From Oscillospiraceae bacterium (GTDB taxonomy: Bacteria > Bacillota > Clostridia > Oscillospirales > JAKOTC01), in assembly GCA_035353335.1 (NCBI GenBank), contig DAOPZJ010000028.1:16105-35561 (forward strand): a stretch of 19,457 bases of DNA, read 5' to 3'. Shown here piece by piece: positions 1 through 7,715 of this stretch. Numbering within the stretch: the first letter of the stretch is position 1; the number at the start of each line of letters is the position of its first letter. The notes beneath the pieces were generated by a model that saw nothing but the letters and a program-made list of their open reading frames with translations, was not told the origin of the DNA and ran no database searches. The translations under genes and the position numbers were made by a program.

Positions 1-960
1 GAGCTCTGGACGGGTATCGACGCGGGCAAGATCGCCGAGAGCGATATTCAAAAACTGTCCGACCTCGAATCCCGGCTCAAAGAGCGTGTGATCGGGCAGG
101 ATGAAGCCGTTGAAGCGTTGGCAAGAGCCATGCGCAGAGGCCGAATCCGCCTTTATGAAAAAAACCGCCCGGTGTCGTTTATCTTCGCGGGCCCGACCGG
201 CGTCGGCAAAACCGAATTAGTCAAGGTGCTCTCTGCGGCGCTGTTCGACACGCCCGACAACATGATCCGAATCGACATGTCGGAGTATATGGAAAAGCAC
301 GCGGTTTCGCGTTTGGTCGGTTCGCCTCCGGGTTATGTCGGCTACGACGAAGCCGGGCAGCTGACCGAAAAAGTGCGCAGAAAGCCCCACAGCGTGGTAT
401 TGTTTGACGAGATCGAAAAAGCGCACCCCGACATCATGCATATTCTGCTGCAGATCCTCGACGACGGCCGCATCACCGACGCGCAGGGCCGAAACGTCGA
501 TTTCTCCAATACGGTCATTGTCATGACGACCAACGCCGGTTCCGATACGATGGGCACCGGACTCGGATTCGCCAAATCGACGAACCAGCTCGCGGCCGAA
601 AAAGTGCAGAAGGCGCTTTCGGAGTTTTTGCGTCCCGAATTTTTGGGCCGCGTGGACGAGGTCATCATCTTCTCGCCGCTTTCGGAGGAAACCTTGGTCA
701 AAATCGCTGATTTGATGCTGTCCGATATTAAAAAGGGGCTTGCTTCGCAGGGTACCGAATTCGGATGGAGCAAAGCGGTCAGCGAAAAACTGGCGCATAT
801 GTCGGCGGGCAGTAAATTCGGCGCACGCGAACTGCGCAAGAATCTGCGCAAGCAGGTCGAGGATAAGATCGGCGACGCAGTCATGCGAGACGGCGCGCAC
901 ATGCCGACTTTTATCAATCTCGACGTCGTGAACGACGAAATTTTCGTATTATGTGAATAA
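1..960 (+). CDS. clpC: ClpC-like ATP-dependent Clp protease ATPase subunit, C-terminal part (5' truncated)
   Basis: The reading frame is open from base 1, so the gene begins upstream; 319 residues are visible. They cover the linker into the second AAA+ module (ELWTGID at the start, ERVIGQDEAV near residue 30), Walker A GPTGVGKT (64-71), the pore-loop stretch GSPPGYVGYDEAGQLTEKVR, Walker B VVLFDEIEKAH (Asp136/Glu137), sensor 1 TTNAGS (about 176-181), the arginine-finger segment LRPEFLGR (about 210-217) and a C-terminal small domain. A GLGF tetrapeptide (about 187-190) lies where ClpA/ClpC/ClpX carry the loop that docks on ClpP. This favours ClpC over the disaggregase ClpB, as does the KVRRKPHSVVLFDEIEKAH wording. 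The family unfolds substrates with ATP and feeds them to the ClpP chamber in the cytoplasm. The N-domain and first AAA+ module are outside the window, so ClpC versus ClpE or another Clp ATPase is not settled. Confidence 0.88.
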   Translation, partial: ELWTGIDAGKIAESDIQKLSDLESRLKERVIGQDEAVEALARAMRRGRIRLYEKNRPVSFIFAGPTGVGKTELVKVLSAALFDTPDNMIRIDMSEYMEKHAVSRLVGSPPGYVGYDEAGQLTEKVRRKPHSVVLFDEIEKAHPDIMHILLQILDDGRITDAQGRNVDFSNTVIVMTTNAGSDTMGTGLGFAKSTNQLAAEKVQKALSEFLRPEFLGRVDEVIIFSPLSEETLVKIADLMLSDIKKGLASQGTEFGWSKAVSEKLAHMSAGSKFGARELRKNLRKQVEDKIGDAVMRDGAHMPTFINLDVVNDEIFVLCE

Positions 961-999
961 TAAATTTAAATTTTGCTTTTCGGGGGGAGGGTATTTTAT

Positions 1000-1710
1000 A
1001 TGAATATGATTTTAAAAAAGGTCTGTTTGGTCGGCGACTCGGTCGCAAGGGGCGTCATTTTTGACGCGGTGCGCGGAAAATATGTCTTTTTGAAAAACTG
1101 CTTTGCTAATATTATCGGCGCAGAAACCGGTATTGAGATCGAGAATTTTGCCAAATTCGGCTGTACCGTCGAAGCCGCCGAAAGAATCGTTGAAAAGAAC
1201 GCCAATAAAATCGCGAACACCGAATATTGTGTACTCGAGATCGGTGGAAACGACTGCGATTTTGAATGGGCCAAGATCGCCGAAACCCCGGATGACGATC
1301 ATTTCCCCAATACCCCGATGGATCGGTTTATCACGGGGTATACGGCCATCATCGAAAAGATCAAAGCCCTCGGCAGCAAACCGGTGGTGCTCTCTCTGCC
1401 TCCGCTGGACGCCAAAAAGTATTTTGCCTGGATCAGCCGAGGCGTCAGCAAGGAAAACATTTTAAAATGGCTCGGCGGCAGCGAGCAGTACATTTATCGC
1501 TGGCATGAGATGTACAACCTGCAAGTCGCCAACCTTGCAAAGAAGCTCGACGTGCTGTTCATCGACATCCGAAGCATCTTTTTGCAGGAGAAAAACTACG
1601 AGCGGCTGCTATGTGAAGACGGCATCCACCCCAACGAGGAGGGTCACCGCCTGATTTCCAACGCCATCGAGTCCGCGCTGACAACCGCTCCCGCGAGCAC
1701 TTTTGCGTAA
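1000..1710 (+). CDS. SGNH/GDSL-family hydrolase (esterase/lipase-like), cytoplasmic
   Basis: This 236-residue protein has the SGNH signature blocks in order. Block I is VGDSVARG, with nucleophile Ser14. Block II is the Gly in FAKFG (Gly54). Block III is GGND (82-85), giving oxyanion Asn84. Block V is DGIHPN, with Asp207 and His210 completing the triad. The GDS motif begins at residue 12 with no room for a signal peptide, so the enzyme should be intracellular. The family cleaves esters of lipids, sugars or thioesters; the substrate cannot be told. I chose the ATG at 1000 because a GGGGGGAGG ribosome site lies at 982-990. A TTG in frame at 973 would place that site inside the gene. The gene follows the clp gene by 39 nt and may be cotranscribed. 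It ends 12 nt before the convergent restriction gene. Confidence 0.85.
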   Translation: MNMILKKVCLVGDSVARGVIFDAVRGKYVFLKNCFANIIGAETGIEIENFAKFGCTVEAAERIVEKNANKIANTEYCVLEIGGNDCDFEWAKIAETPDDDHFPNTPMDRFITGYTAIIEKIKALGSKPVVLSLPPLDAKKYFAWISRGVSKENILKWLGGSEQYIYRWHEMYNLQVANLAKKLDVLFIDIRSIFLQEKNYERLLCEDGIHPNEEGHRLISNAIESALTTAPASTFA

Positions 1711-1722
1711 AACAGGGGCTGG

Positions 1723-4287
1723 TTATTCGTTTTTGTTTGGATATTCGTTTCGGAGTTTAACTTCTAAATCGCTGTTAAAACCATTAAAGTACGTTCCATC
1801 TTTTAGCATTTTTTCGAATGTTGGATATGAAACAGGAGAAAGAATATTGAAGAAGTAACGTTCTTTTTGGTTTGCTTCTTTCAATTTTTCATTGAGTTTT
1901 TCGAAGTGCTTTTGTGCATCAATCATCTTTGAGTAGTTTTCTCGTACAGTGTCATTGTCTGCTTTCGTTTCAATAACAATGATATTGTTGTCCACTTTAA
2001 TAAAAAAGTCCGGATTGAACTCTTTTGGGCTGGTACCTCTTTTGAGCACATATGTTATTGAGTAAAAGGCTACATCTCGTGATTTTATCCAGCAGTCGAT
2101 TTTTTCCGCAACTTCTTTCTTTGTCAGCATTTCCACAAATTTACGCTCTGGTTCTTGGCTTACAACTACAATACTTTGCGGAGTTTTAAAATCGTAGACA
2201 TTTATTTGCCTTAACTGCTTACCCTGTAACTCTGCTTGCATATACTTAAAAATGCTATATTGCTCAGCTTCTAATTCGTTGCTTACATCGGAAGAATAAA
2301 AAACTGTGCGATTATTTCTTAGCGTAGAGTAACTACTGGATGAATTGCGCATATCGCTTGTTCTAATAGTTATAAATTCATTTGCTTTATTCCTATACCC
2401 GGCAGAAGTCCGTTTTTTTCTCAATAACCCTGTAAACTTACCATTTATTTTCAAAACATTATCTTCAATCAGATTATCGCCAACTATGTTTGCAAGTTTC
2501 ATACACTTTTTTATATAATCAACGATCTGGTCATAAGTTGGCAACTTCTCCAACTCTGTTTTGCCATCAGTATAAATAACTTCCTCTTGTATTCCACGAA
2601 GAGTTGCTTCTCTGTTTCTTCTTTGATACTGTTTGACAATTTTTTCAGCGATTTCTTCAATAGTCATTGTTTCTCTTTTTATTTGATAATTTTTATTGTA
2701 AGTATTATTCTGTGTGTCTATATATGTGGTAGATTTATCAATTATCTCTCTTTGTGTAATAAGATCTAACGGCTTATCAATATCGAAAGTTTCTTCTTTG
2801 CCGTATTCGTCATTGATTTCTTCATACAATTCCTTTTCATAGTTTAAATTTGATACCGTGAAATTATACTTTGAACGCTCGCCACTACCGATGATACTAG
2901 CTGTTAATACTTGTTCAGTTTCGAGAACTTCATCGACAATCGTTTTAATGTTCTTGCTCCAATTTGAATGGTTAAAAACAATAACCTTTGGTTGTGCATC
3001 CGCCCAAAGCGGTTTCCGCAGTCCGCGTCCTAAAACCTGTGATACAAGAAGTTTTGAGTTAAACGCCCTGTCCTCCCAAGGGACAATTTGGAAAACATTT
3101 TTAACATCCCAACCTTCTGTAAGCATTGAAACTGAAATTATCCACTCAATGCCGCAGTCTTTTTCATCAACATTTTTCAATATTTGAATATTCTTTTTGT
3201 GGTCTTTATGTGAAGTTACGATTAAAACTTTTTTCTCAACGCTTTCTCTCGGCTCTTTTGTAAACTCTGCCAAGAAGTCGAGAAAGTTTTCCATAAGATT
3301 TTTCGCACCATCAATCTTTGCGGTGACAATAATCGATAATGGAGTGATATGCGGATACTTCGCTTTCATTTCATTGTGGTTTTGTAATATCTTTTGAAAC
3401 TTTTCGTAACTACCATCATTGGTATCTTCCGCTACATAGTCAACTTTTTTTACAATTTTTTCGTTTATTGCTTGACGAAGTGAATATCTGAATATAACAT
3501 CGGCGAAGTAATCATTATCCTTGTATGCCGTTCCTGTAAATCCTAAATGGCATTTAAATCCATAAAATTCATCCTGCACGAATTCTTTCCACTTCTTGAT
3601 AGCGGTATCTTTGTCAGCAGGCGAATTATATGCGTGATGAACCTCATCACTTAAAACAAGTGTATCAGCACCGGTCATAGTGAAACTGTCCTTAATGGAT
3701 GAACCGGTGTTCTCATAAACAGCATGGATATTTTCAATACAAATATTATTTTCTTGCACAGTTGAGTTTGCATCAATAATCCGTATTGGCAGTTTAGCAT
3801 ATTTGTCGGGAACAACATTTAATAATTCGCTTCTTGTAATCAATGCTTGAAATTTTTCTGTAAGCCCATTTTCGATTGTAAGTGAGGGGCATAAAACAAG
3901 AACTCGTTTAACCAGACCAAGGAGTAACGCTATATGTGCAATGCCAAACATTACATAGCTTTTGCCACTACCTGTTGCCATATCAATTACTCCGGACAAC
4001 ATATCTGGCAACTGCACACTTTTATATAGTTTATCCAGTGTTCCGTAAGCATCTTGCATGTCAATATTGTTTTCAAAGTTTTCTTTTAGTAGGTCTTTTA
4101 CGGTTATATATTTACCAGACGCCAAATATATAATTGCCGTTTTAATTGCTTCTTTTTGATATTCTCTATCTTGGCATAAAATATCCAGATATCCGTCCCA
4201 ATCGTCCATATCAAACTTACTGCGGTCATAATTTTTATTGACCGACAGTACTAAGCTTTTTATATCAATTTTCTGTATCCCTTGCAT
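1723..4287 (-). CDS. res: Type III restriction enzyme, Res helicase-endonuclease subunit
   Basis: An 854-residue superfamily 2 helicase with a C-terminal nuclease. Motif I is ATGSGKS (104-110), motif II is DEVH (214-217), motif III is TGT (251-253), motif V-like LTEGWDVKNV is at 389-398 and motif VI QVLGRGLRKP is at 417-426. A PD-(D/E)xK nuclease site is at Pro759-Asp760 followed by Glu773-Thr774-Lys775 (ETK). Type III Res proteins work only in complex with Mod: ATP-driven sliding from the recognition site leads to cleavage about 25-27 bp away. This helicase-then-nuclease order is the family standard, and the length is a little short of EcoP1I/EcoP15I Res. The start codon overlaps the mod stop by one base (TAATG), implying translational coupling. 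All motifs look intact, so the enzyme is probably active. Composition is AT-rich like mod. Confidence 0.93.
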   Translation of the reverse strand: MQGIQKIDIKSLVLSVNKNYDRSKFDMDDWDGYLDILCQDREYQKEAIKTAIIYLASGKYITVKDLLKENFENNIDMQDAYGTLDKLYKSVQLPDMLSGVIDMATGSGKSYVMFGIAHIALLLGLVKRVLVLCPSLTIENGLTEKFQALITRSELLNVVPDKYAKLPIRIIDANSTVQENNICIENIHAVYENTGSSIKDSFTMTGADTLVLSDEVHHAYNSPADKDTAIKKWKEFVQDEFYGFKCHLGFTGTAYKDNDYFADVIFRYSLRQAINEKIVKKVDYVAEDTNDGSYEKFQKILQNHNEMKAKYPHITPLSIIVTAKIDGAKNLMENFLDFLAEFTKEPRESVEKKVLIVTSHKDHKKNIQILKNVDEKDCGIEWIISVSMLTEGWDVKNVFQIVPWEDRAFNSKLLVSQVLGRGLRKPLWADAQPKVIVFNHSNWSKNIKTIVDEVLETEQVLTASIIGSGERSKYNFTVSNLNYEKELYEEINDEYGKEETFDIDKPLDLITQREIIDKSTTYIDTQNNTYNKNYQIKRETMTIEEIAEKIVKQYQRRNREATLRGIQEEVIYTDGKTELEKLPTYDQIVDYIKKCMKLANIVGDNLIEDNVLKINGKFTGLLRKKRTSAGYRNKANEFITIRTSDMRNSSSSYSTLRNNRTVFYSSDVSNELEAEQYSIFKYMQAELQGKQLRQINVYDFKTPQSIVVVSQEPERKFVEMLTKKEVAEKIDCWIKSRDVAFYSITYVLKRGTSPKEFNPDFFIKVDNNIIVIETKADNDTVRENYSKMIDAQKHFEKLNEKLKEANQKERYFFNILSPVSYPTFEKMLKDGTYFNGFNSDLEVKLRNEYPNKNE

Positions 4288-6128
4288 TACAATACCTCTA
4301 ATACTTCTACAAACTCGTTGCCGAAGATATCTATGTATACTACTTTCAATTTATTGCTTTTTAAATCTTCTTTTCTAATTTCAATCTTATATTTACCGGT
4401 TGTCTTATCTTTAATTTCATCAGCAAAAAAGTAATCTTGCATTATAAAGTTCTTATCATTTGTACTGTCAATAAGCACCGTAGCAAGGATATTTTCTTTA
4501 TCTGCCTGTATTGTTTCAGAAATGCAATTATCTATATACAATACAATTTTATTAGCTTGCTTTTCGATATGACTTTCGATTTGCGGAACCTCGTTGAAGT
4601 AAAAGCCGATTGAATTATCAATAGAATTGATTTTGTCTTTACTCTTCGGCTGATTTAGTTTCTTAAATTCGATTTTATGTAGGTCTTTAATATATTGATA
4701 AGGAATTTTCAAGAAGAAGTATTTGGTATTAGATCCTATGGGTTTATAATAATCCCCAACAATATCAAAGTTTAATTCTGGAGCAACTATATAAAATTTT
4801 TCTCCAATTTTTTCGCCAATGGTTTTATGCAGTTCATTAATAAAGTTTTCATCAACTGCTGCATTATTCACAAAATCTTGCCATTCGTAAATCTTAACCC
4901 AATCACCACGGCGTTTACCATCCATAAGAACACCGCTTATTTTTTTGCTTGCTTTCTCTATTTGAAAAAGTTCGGAAACAAAATCTACATACTTTTGCCG
5001 TTCCATCTCAAAAACCTTTTTAAGGTCATAACAACCAGCATTAACTACTGCAAACGGTTGACGATTTGGAAGGGTGAGTAAACGCTTTTGGGTCGTGTAA
5101 ATTGCAAGTTTACCAATATCTACGCCGATCCAGCGGCGATTGAGTCTTTCTGCAACGTTAAGTGTTGTTCCACTCCCTGCAAAGAAGTCCATTACTAAAT
5201 CGCCTTCGTTTGTAGTAGACTTAATAATTCTTTCAAGAAGTTTTTCTGGCTTTTGTGTTGGATAATTCATAATTTCAGGCGAGTTTACAATAGTTTGAAA
5301 GCTTGCAATATCAAGCCACACATCTGCCACTGGAATGCCCTTTGCCTCGTCTAAATACTTTCTTCTTTCTTTTGTTATGGTTTTAAATTGTCTACCATTT
5401 TCGTCTATTGAAGAAAATCTTTTTAATTGTTCTTTTGAATAGGGCAAAAATTCCTTATTAAAAATACGGGTTTCGCTTTTTGAGTAGTAAAGGATAGTAT
5501 CATGACCACGTATAAAATTATCAGTTAAACTCTTATATCCCGAAATGCCACTTAATTGCCAAATAATTTCTCTTTGAAAATTGTTTTTTCCGAACACTTC
5601 ATCCATTACAATTTTAATATAATGAACCATCTTATTATCCAAATGGACAAATATACTTCCATCATTTGATAATATTTCTCGAGCCACAATGAGTCTTTGG
5701 CGAATAAACTCAATAAACTCTGCACCTTTAATCTTATCACTATATGCTTTTGCACCATCTTTATTTACAAATTCATCTTCAGTGGCAAAAGGTGGGTCAA
5801 TGTAAATAAGTTTCACTTTACCTTTTACTTTATTTTTTATGAGTTCATCTTTATTATCGAACATAGTTTTTAACGCTTGAAAATTATCGCCAAAAATCAA
5901 AAGGTTCTGCCAATCGTCTATATCTCTTTCGCCGAAGACTTTTTCAATTTGGAATGGTACGCCTTGTGGTTCTTCGCCAACCGCCAATACTTGTTCTTTC
6001 GGCATTTTACCCTTATAAGTCAATTCATACTCTTTGTGGTTCACAGGGAACAAAATATCTTGATACTCGGCAGGCAGCTGTTTTCCTTGTTGTAACAACG
6101 AAATAATCTGTTCGATGTTTTTATCCAT
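4287..6128 (-). CDS. mod: Type III DNA-methyltransferase, Mod subunit (beta-class N6-adenine)
   Basis: 613 residues. The catalytic motif IV, DPPF (111-114), precedes the SAM-binding motif DFFAGSG (314-320). That order is characteristic of beta-class amino-methyltransferases, which include type III Mod. YPTQKPEKLLERII (289-302) and RRWIGVDIG (331-339) are further conserved segments. Mod recognises the asymmetric site, methylates one adenine with S-adenosylmethionine and gives Res its specificity. The target-recognition region probably lies between about 190 and 285, which is short, and a long C-terminal part (about 370-613) may contact Res. A strong ribosome site (GAGGAGGT, 6134-6141 on the minus strand) lies five bases from the ATG. 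The gene is first in the mod-res operon. I see no simple tandem repeat that would make it phase-variable. The recognition sequence cannot be predicted. Confidence 0.93.
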   Translation of the reverse strand: MDKNIEQIISLLQQGKQLPAEYQDILFPVNHKEYELTYKGKMPKEQVLAVGEEPQGVPFQIEKVFGERDIDDWQNLLIFGDNFQALKTMFDNKDELIKNKVKGKVKLIYIDPPFATEDEFVNKDGAKAYSDKIKGAEFIEFIRQRLIVAREILSNDGSIFVHLDNKMVHYIKIVMDEVFGKNNFQREIIWQLSGISGYKSLTDNFIRGHDTILYYSKSETRIFNKEFLPYSKEQLKRFSSIDENGRQFKTITKERRKYLDEAKGIPVADVWLDIASFQTIVNSPEIMNYPTQKPEKLLERIIKSTTNEGDLVMDFFAGSGTTLNVAERLNRRWIGVDIGKLAIYTTQKRLLTLPNRQPFAVVNAGCYDLKKVFEMERQKYVDFVSELFQIEKASKKISGVLMDGKRRGDWVKIYEWQDFVNNAAVDENFINELHKTIGEKIGEKFYIVAPELNFDIVGDYYKPIGSNTKYFFLKIPYQYIKDLHKIEFKKLNQPKSKDKINSIDNSIGFYFNEVPQIESHIEKQANKIVLYIDNCISETIQADKENILATVLIDSTNDKNFIMQDYFFADEIKDKTTGKYKIEIRKEDLKSNKLKVVYIDIFGNEFVEVLEVL

Positions 6129-6170
6129 TGTTTACCTCCTCACTGAATTCATCGGATATTCAACTTAAAA

Positions 6171-6190
6171 CAGTATCACTGCTAACACTG
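6171..6190. repeat. CACTG repeats over the mod transcription start (possible operator)
   Basis: CAGT-ATC-ACTG (6171-6181) is an inverted repeat. CACTG recurs at 6177-6181 and 6186-6190 as a 9-bp-spaced direct repeat. They lie just downstream of the predicted mod -10, where a repressor would act. No controller gene is visible in the island, so function is a guess. Confidence 0.25.
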
Positions 6191-6194
6191 ATTT

Positions 6195-6223
6195 ATATTA
6201 TCATAAATGCAAATTTTTCGCAA
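6195..6223 (-). promoter_or_regulatory. Candidate sigma-70 promoter of mod-res
   Basis: Read on the minus strand, TTGCGA (6223-6218) and TAATAT (6200-6195) are separated by 17 nt, and a TGA precedes the -10 as an extended -10. The predicted transcript starts near 6188, about 60 nt before the mod ATG. It diverges from the pheS promoter, whose -35 is 40 nt away. Confidence 0.55.
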
Positions 6224-6262
6224 TATTACTTCTCCTATTTATAATATGATACCCGATTTTTG

Positions 6263-6290
6263 TTGACTTTTTACGTTTTGATGATATAAT
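6263..6290 (+). promoter_or_regulatory. Sigma-70 promoter of the pheS T-box transcript
   Basis: TTGACT (6263-6268) and a consensus TATAAT (6285-6290) are separated by 16 nt. This puts the transcription start near 6297, immediately before T-box stem I. It is the best promoter match in the window. Confidence 0.85.
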
Positions 6291-6296
6291 AATGGT

Positions 6297-6550
6297 GTAA
6301 ATGCGCAGACGGAGAGAGTACCCGGTGTTAAACGCGAAAGAGAGAGCGCTCGGCGGCTGAAAGGCGCTCGCGAAACAAAACCGGCGAAGTTCACTCCCGA
6401 GCAGTGCATCCGAACTGAAAATCAAAGTAAGATGTACCGGCTTCCCGCCGTTATCGGGATCAAGAGCCCCGTGACATTCATGGGGAATTTAGGTGGTACC
6501 GCGGAGCGCGCTTCGTCCTATTTCGGATCGAGCGCGCTTATTAATTTTTA
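6297..6550 (+). ncRNA. T-box riboswitch, phenylalanine-specific, pheST leader
   Basis: Stem I can be folded by hand. The base helix is ATGCGC (6301-6306) with GTGCAT (6404-6409). GGAG (6311-6314) pairs with CTCC (6394-6397) and CCGG (6322-6325) with CCGG (6381-6384), enclosing the specifier loop. CGCG/CGCG (6333-6336/6369-6372) and GAGCGC/GCGCTC (6344-6349/6364-6369) form the distal arm. The specifier codon is TTC (6390-6392), which reads phenylalanine and fits the downstream pheS. The T-box consensus AGGTGGTACCGCG is at 6491-6503. Its bulge TGGT (6494-6497) can pair with an ACCA tRNA end. In this class, uncharged tRNA stabilises the antiterminator and lets transcription continue; charged tRNA leaves the terminator at 6505-6538 to form. 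It fills the gene-free stretch between mod and pheS. Confidence 0.95.
6505..6550 (+). terminator. T-box regulated intrinsic terminator before pheS
   Basis: AGCGCGCT (6505-6512) pairs with AGCGCGCT (6531-6538). The stem is extended inwards by TCGTCC/GGATCG with one mismatch and two wobbles, around a six-base loop. A T-rich tract (TTATTAATTTTTAC) follows. It overlaps the 3' side of the T-box antiterminator, as required for a two-state switch. Confidence 0.85.
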
Positions 6551-6588
6551 CTTTAAATTTTTAAACCTTGTTGAAGGGATGAAGTCAC

Positions 6589-7617
6589 ATGGAAACAAAT
6601 ATCAGGCAAGTGTCCGAACAGCTGAAACAGCGGCTTGAAGCGGCCAAGGACTCGGCAGCGGTCGAACAGATCCGCGTGGAGTTTTTGGGCAAAAAGGGGC
6701 AGATCACGGAACTGTTGAAACTGCTCAAAGACGCCGAGGGCGAAGCAAAACGTGAACTCGGGCAGCAGATTAACGAGCTGAAAAAGCAGGCCGAAGCCGA
6801 CATCGAAAAGGCGCAGGCCGACGTCACCGCCGCCGAACAGCAAGCGCTCGTCGACAACGCGGAGCAATACGATGTGACTCTGCCGGCACAGGCTGAACTC
6901 GGCTCCTATCACCCGATCACGCTGATTCAAAAAGAGGTCGAGGAGATCTTTGCGAGCATGGGCTTCACGATTGAGGACTATGCCGAAGTCACCGATGATT
7001 ATAACTGCTTTGAGGCCTTGAATATCCCGAAACACCATCCCGCCCGCGATATGCAGGATACGTTTTATCTCTCGAACGGGCAGGTGCTGAAGACCCATAC
7101 CTCAGCCGCCCAGAACACGATCATGCGCAAATACGGCGCGCCGCTGCGCGCCGTATTCCCGAGCCGGTGTTTCCGCAACGAGGCCACCGACGCGAGCCAC
7201 GAGAACACCTTCTTTCAGATGGAGGGCATGATGATCGACACCGACATCTCGATCTCAAACCTCATCTATTTCATGAAGACGATGCTGTCCGAGGTGTTCA
7301 AGCGCGACGTCAAAGTGCGTCTTCGCCCGGGCTTCTTCCCGTTCGTCGAACCCGGTTTCGAGCTCGACATCAACTGCCTGATCTGCGGCGGAACCGGCTG
7401 CCCGACCTGTAAAAACGGCGGCTGGGTGGAACTCTGCCCTTGCGGAATGATCCACCCCAACGTCCTGAAATACGGCGGGATCGACAGTGAAAAATACACC
7501 GGATTCGCTTTCGGGCTCGGCCTGACGCGGCTTGCGATGATGCGCTACGGCATCAAGGACATCCGGATTTTAAACAGCGGCAACCTCAAGGCGCTGTCAC
7601 AGTTTTCGCAGAAGTGA
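6589..7617 (+). CDS. pheS: Phenylalanine--tRNA ligase alpha subunit
   Basis: 342 residues, the usual bacterial length. An N-terminal helical tRNA-binding region (about 1-90, rich in Glu/Lys/Gln) is followed by the class II catalytic core. Motif 2 is FRNEATDASHE (195-205) with ENTFFQMEG after it. The phenylalanine-pocket segment is FFPFVEPG (249-256). Motif 3 is GFAFGLGLTRLAMM (305-318). A CxxC-x4-CxxC cluster (Cys263, 266, 271, 274) matches the zinc-knuckle-like insertion common in Firmicutes PheS. The alpha subunit charges tRNA-Phe as an alpha2-beta2 heterotetramer with PheT in the cytoplasm. A GAAGGG ribosome site sits about 10 nt before the ATG. Expression is controlled by the upstream Phe T-box. 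Confidence 0.97.
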   Translation: METNIRQVSEQLKQRLEAAKDSAAVEQIRVEFLGKKGQITELLKLLKDAEGEAKRELGQQINELKKQAEADIEKAQADVTAAEQQALVDNAEQYDVTLPAQAELGSYHPITLIQKEVEEIFASMGFTIEDYAEVTDDYNCFEALNIPKHHPARDMQDTFYLSNGQVLKTHTSAAQNTIMRKYGAPLRAVFPSRCFRNEATDASHENTFFQMEGMMIDTDISISNLIYFMKTMLSEVFKRDVKVRLRPGFFPFVEPGFELDINCLICGGTGCPTCKNGGWVELCPCGMIHPNVLKYGGIDSEKYTGFAFGLGLTRLAMMRYGIKDIRILNSGNLKALSQFSQK

Positions 7618-7620
7618 GGA

Positions 7621-7644
7621 GCTTGAAAGATAGATCTTTCAAGC
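7621..7644 (+). repeat. Inverted repeat between pheS and pheT, hairpin 1
   Basis: GCTTGAAAGAT (7621-7631) is perfectly complementary to ATCTTTCAAGC (7634-7644), starting four bases after the pheS stop. No T tract follows directly, so a classical terminator is unlikely. It could stabilise the upstream mRNA or set the pheS:pheT ratio. Confidence 0.8.
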
Positions 7645-7689
7645 GGGGAGTTTTATCCTTTTTATATGCGAAAAGGATAAAACATCCCG
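7644..7689 (+). repeat. Inverted repeat between pheS and pheT, hairpin 2
   Basis: GTTTTATCCTTTT (7650-7662) pairs perfectly with AAAAGGATAAAAC (7671-7683) around an 8-nt loop. Past one mismatch the stem continues with CGGGG (7644-7648) against TCCCG (7685-7689). It abuts hairpin 1 and ends about 9 nt before the pheT ribosome site. No U-rich tail follows, so it is not a standard intrinsic terminator. Confidence 0.8.
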
Positions 7690-7715
7690 GCTTGTACGAA
7701 AGGATAGATTAATAT

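Larger units (their letters stand above)
1723..6223 (-). other. AT-rich type III restriction-modification island
   Basis: The block from just after the SGNH hydrolase stop to the mod promoter has visibly different base composition. One 60-nt line inside res (2401-2460) is 32% GC, while a line in pheT (8401-8460) is 57%. The change coincides with the gene boundary at about 1723 and fades out upstream of the pheS promoter. The sequence TAAAACAG occurs at 1708-1715 and again at 6166-6173, flanking the two coding regions, but an 8-mer match can arise by chance. No transposase, integrase or tRNA gene accompanies it. I infer horizontal acquisition of a compact mod-res cassette; the mechanism is not visible. 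Confidence 0.6.

Noticed and set aside
217..900. Long minus-strand open frame (227 codons) opposite the clp gene
   Set aside because: The plus frame encodes unmistakable AAA+ motifs across the whole stretch; the antisense peptide is rich in His/Arg/Asp with no family resemblance.
973..999. TTG start nine codons upstream for the SGNH hydrolase
   Set aside because: It would absorb the GGGGGGAGG ribosome site into the coding region; the ATG at 1000 has the right spacing.
4287..6128. Possible phase-variable mod gene
   Set aside because: I looked for homopolymer or tetranucleotide tracts at the start and in the body and saw none long enough for slippage.
6553..7098. Minus-strand open frame (181 codons) over pheS
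   Set aside because: It is the shadow of the PheS coding frame and has no ribosome site of note or recognisable domain.
7621..7689. Intrinsic terminator or second T-box between pheS and pheT
   Set aside because: The hairpins have no U tract after them and no T-box consensus or specifier structure is present.
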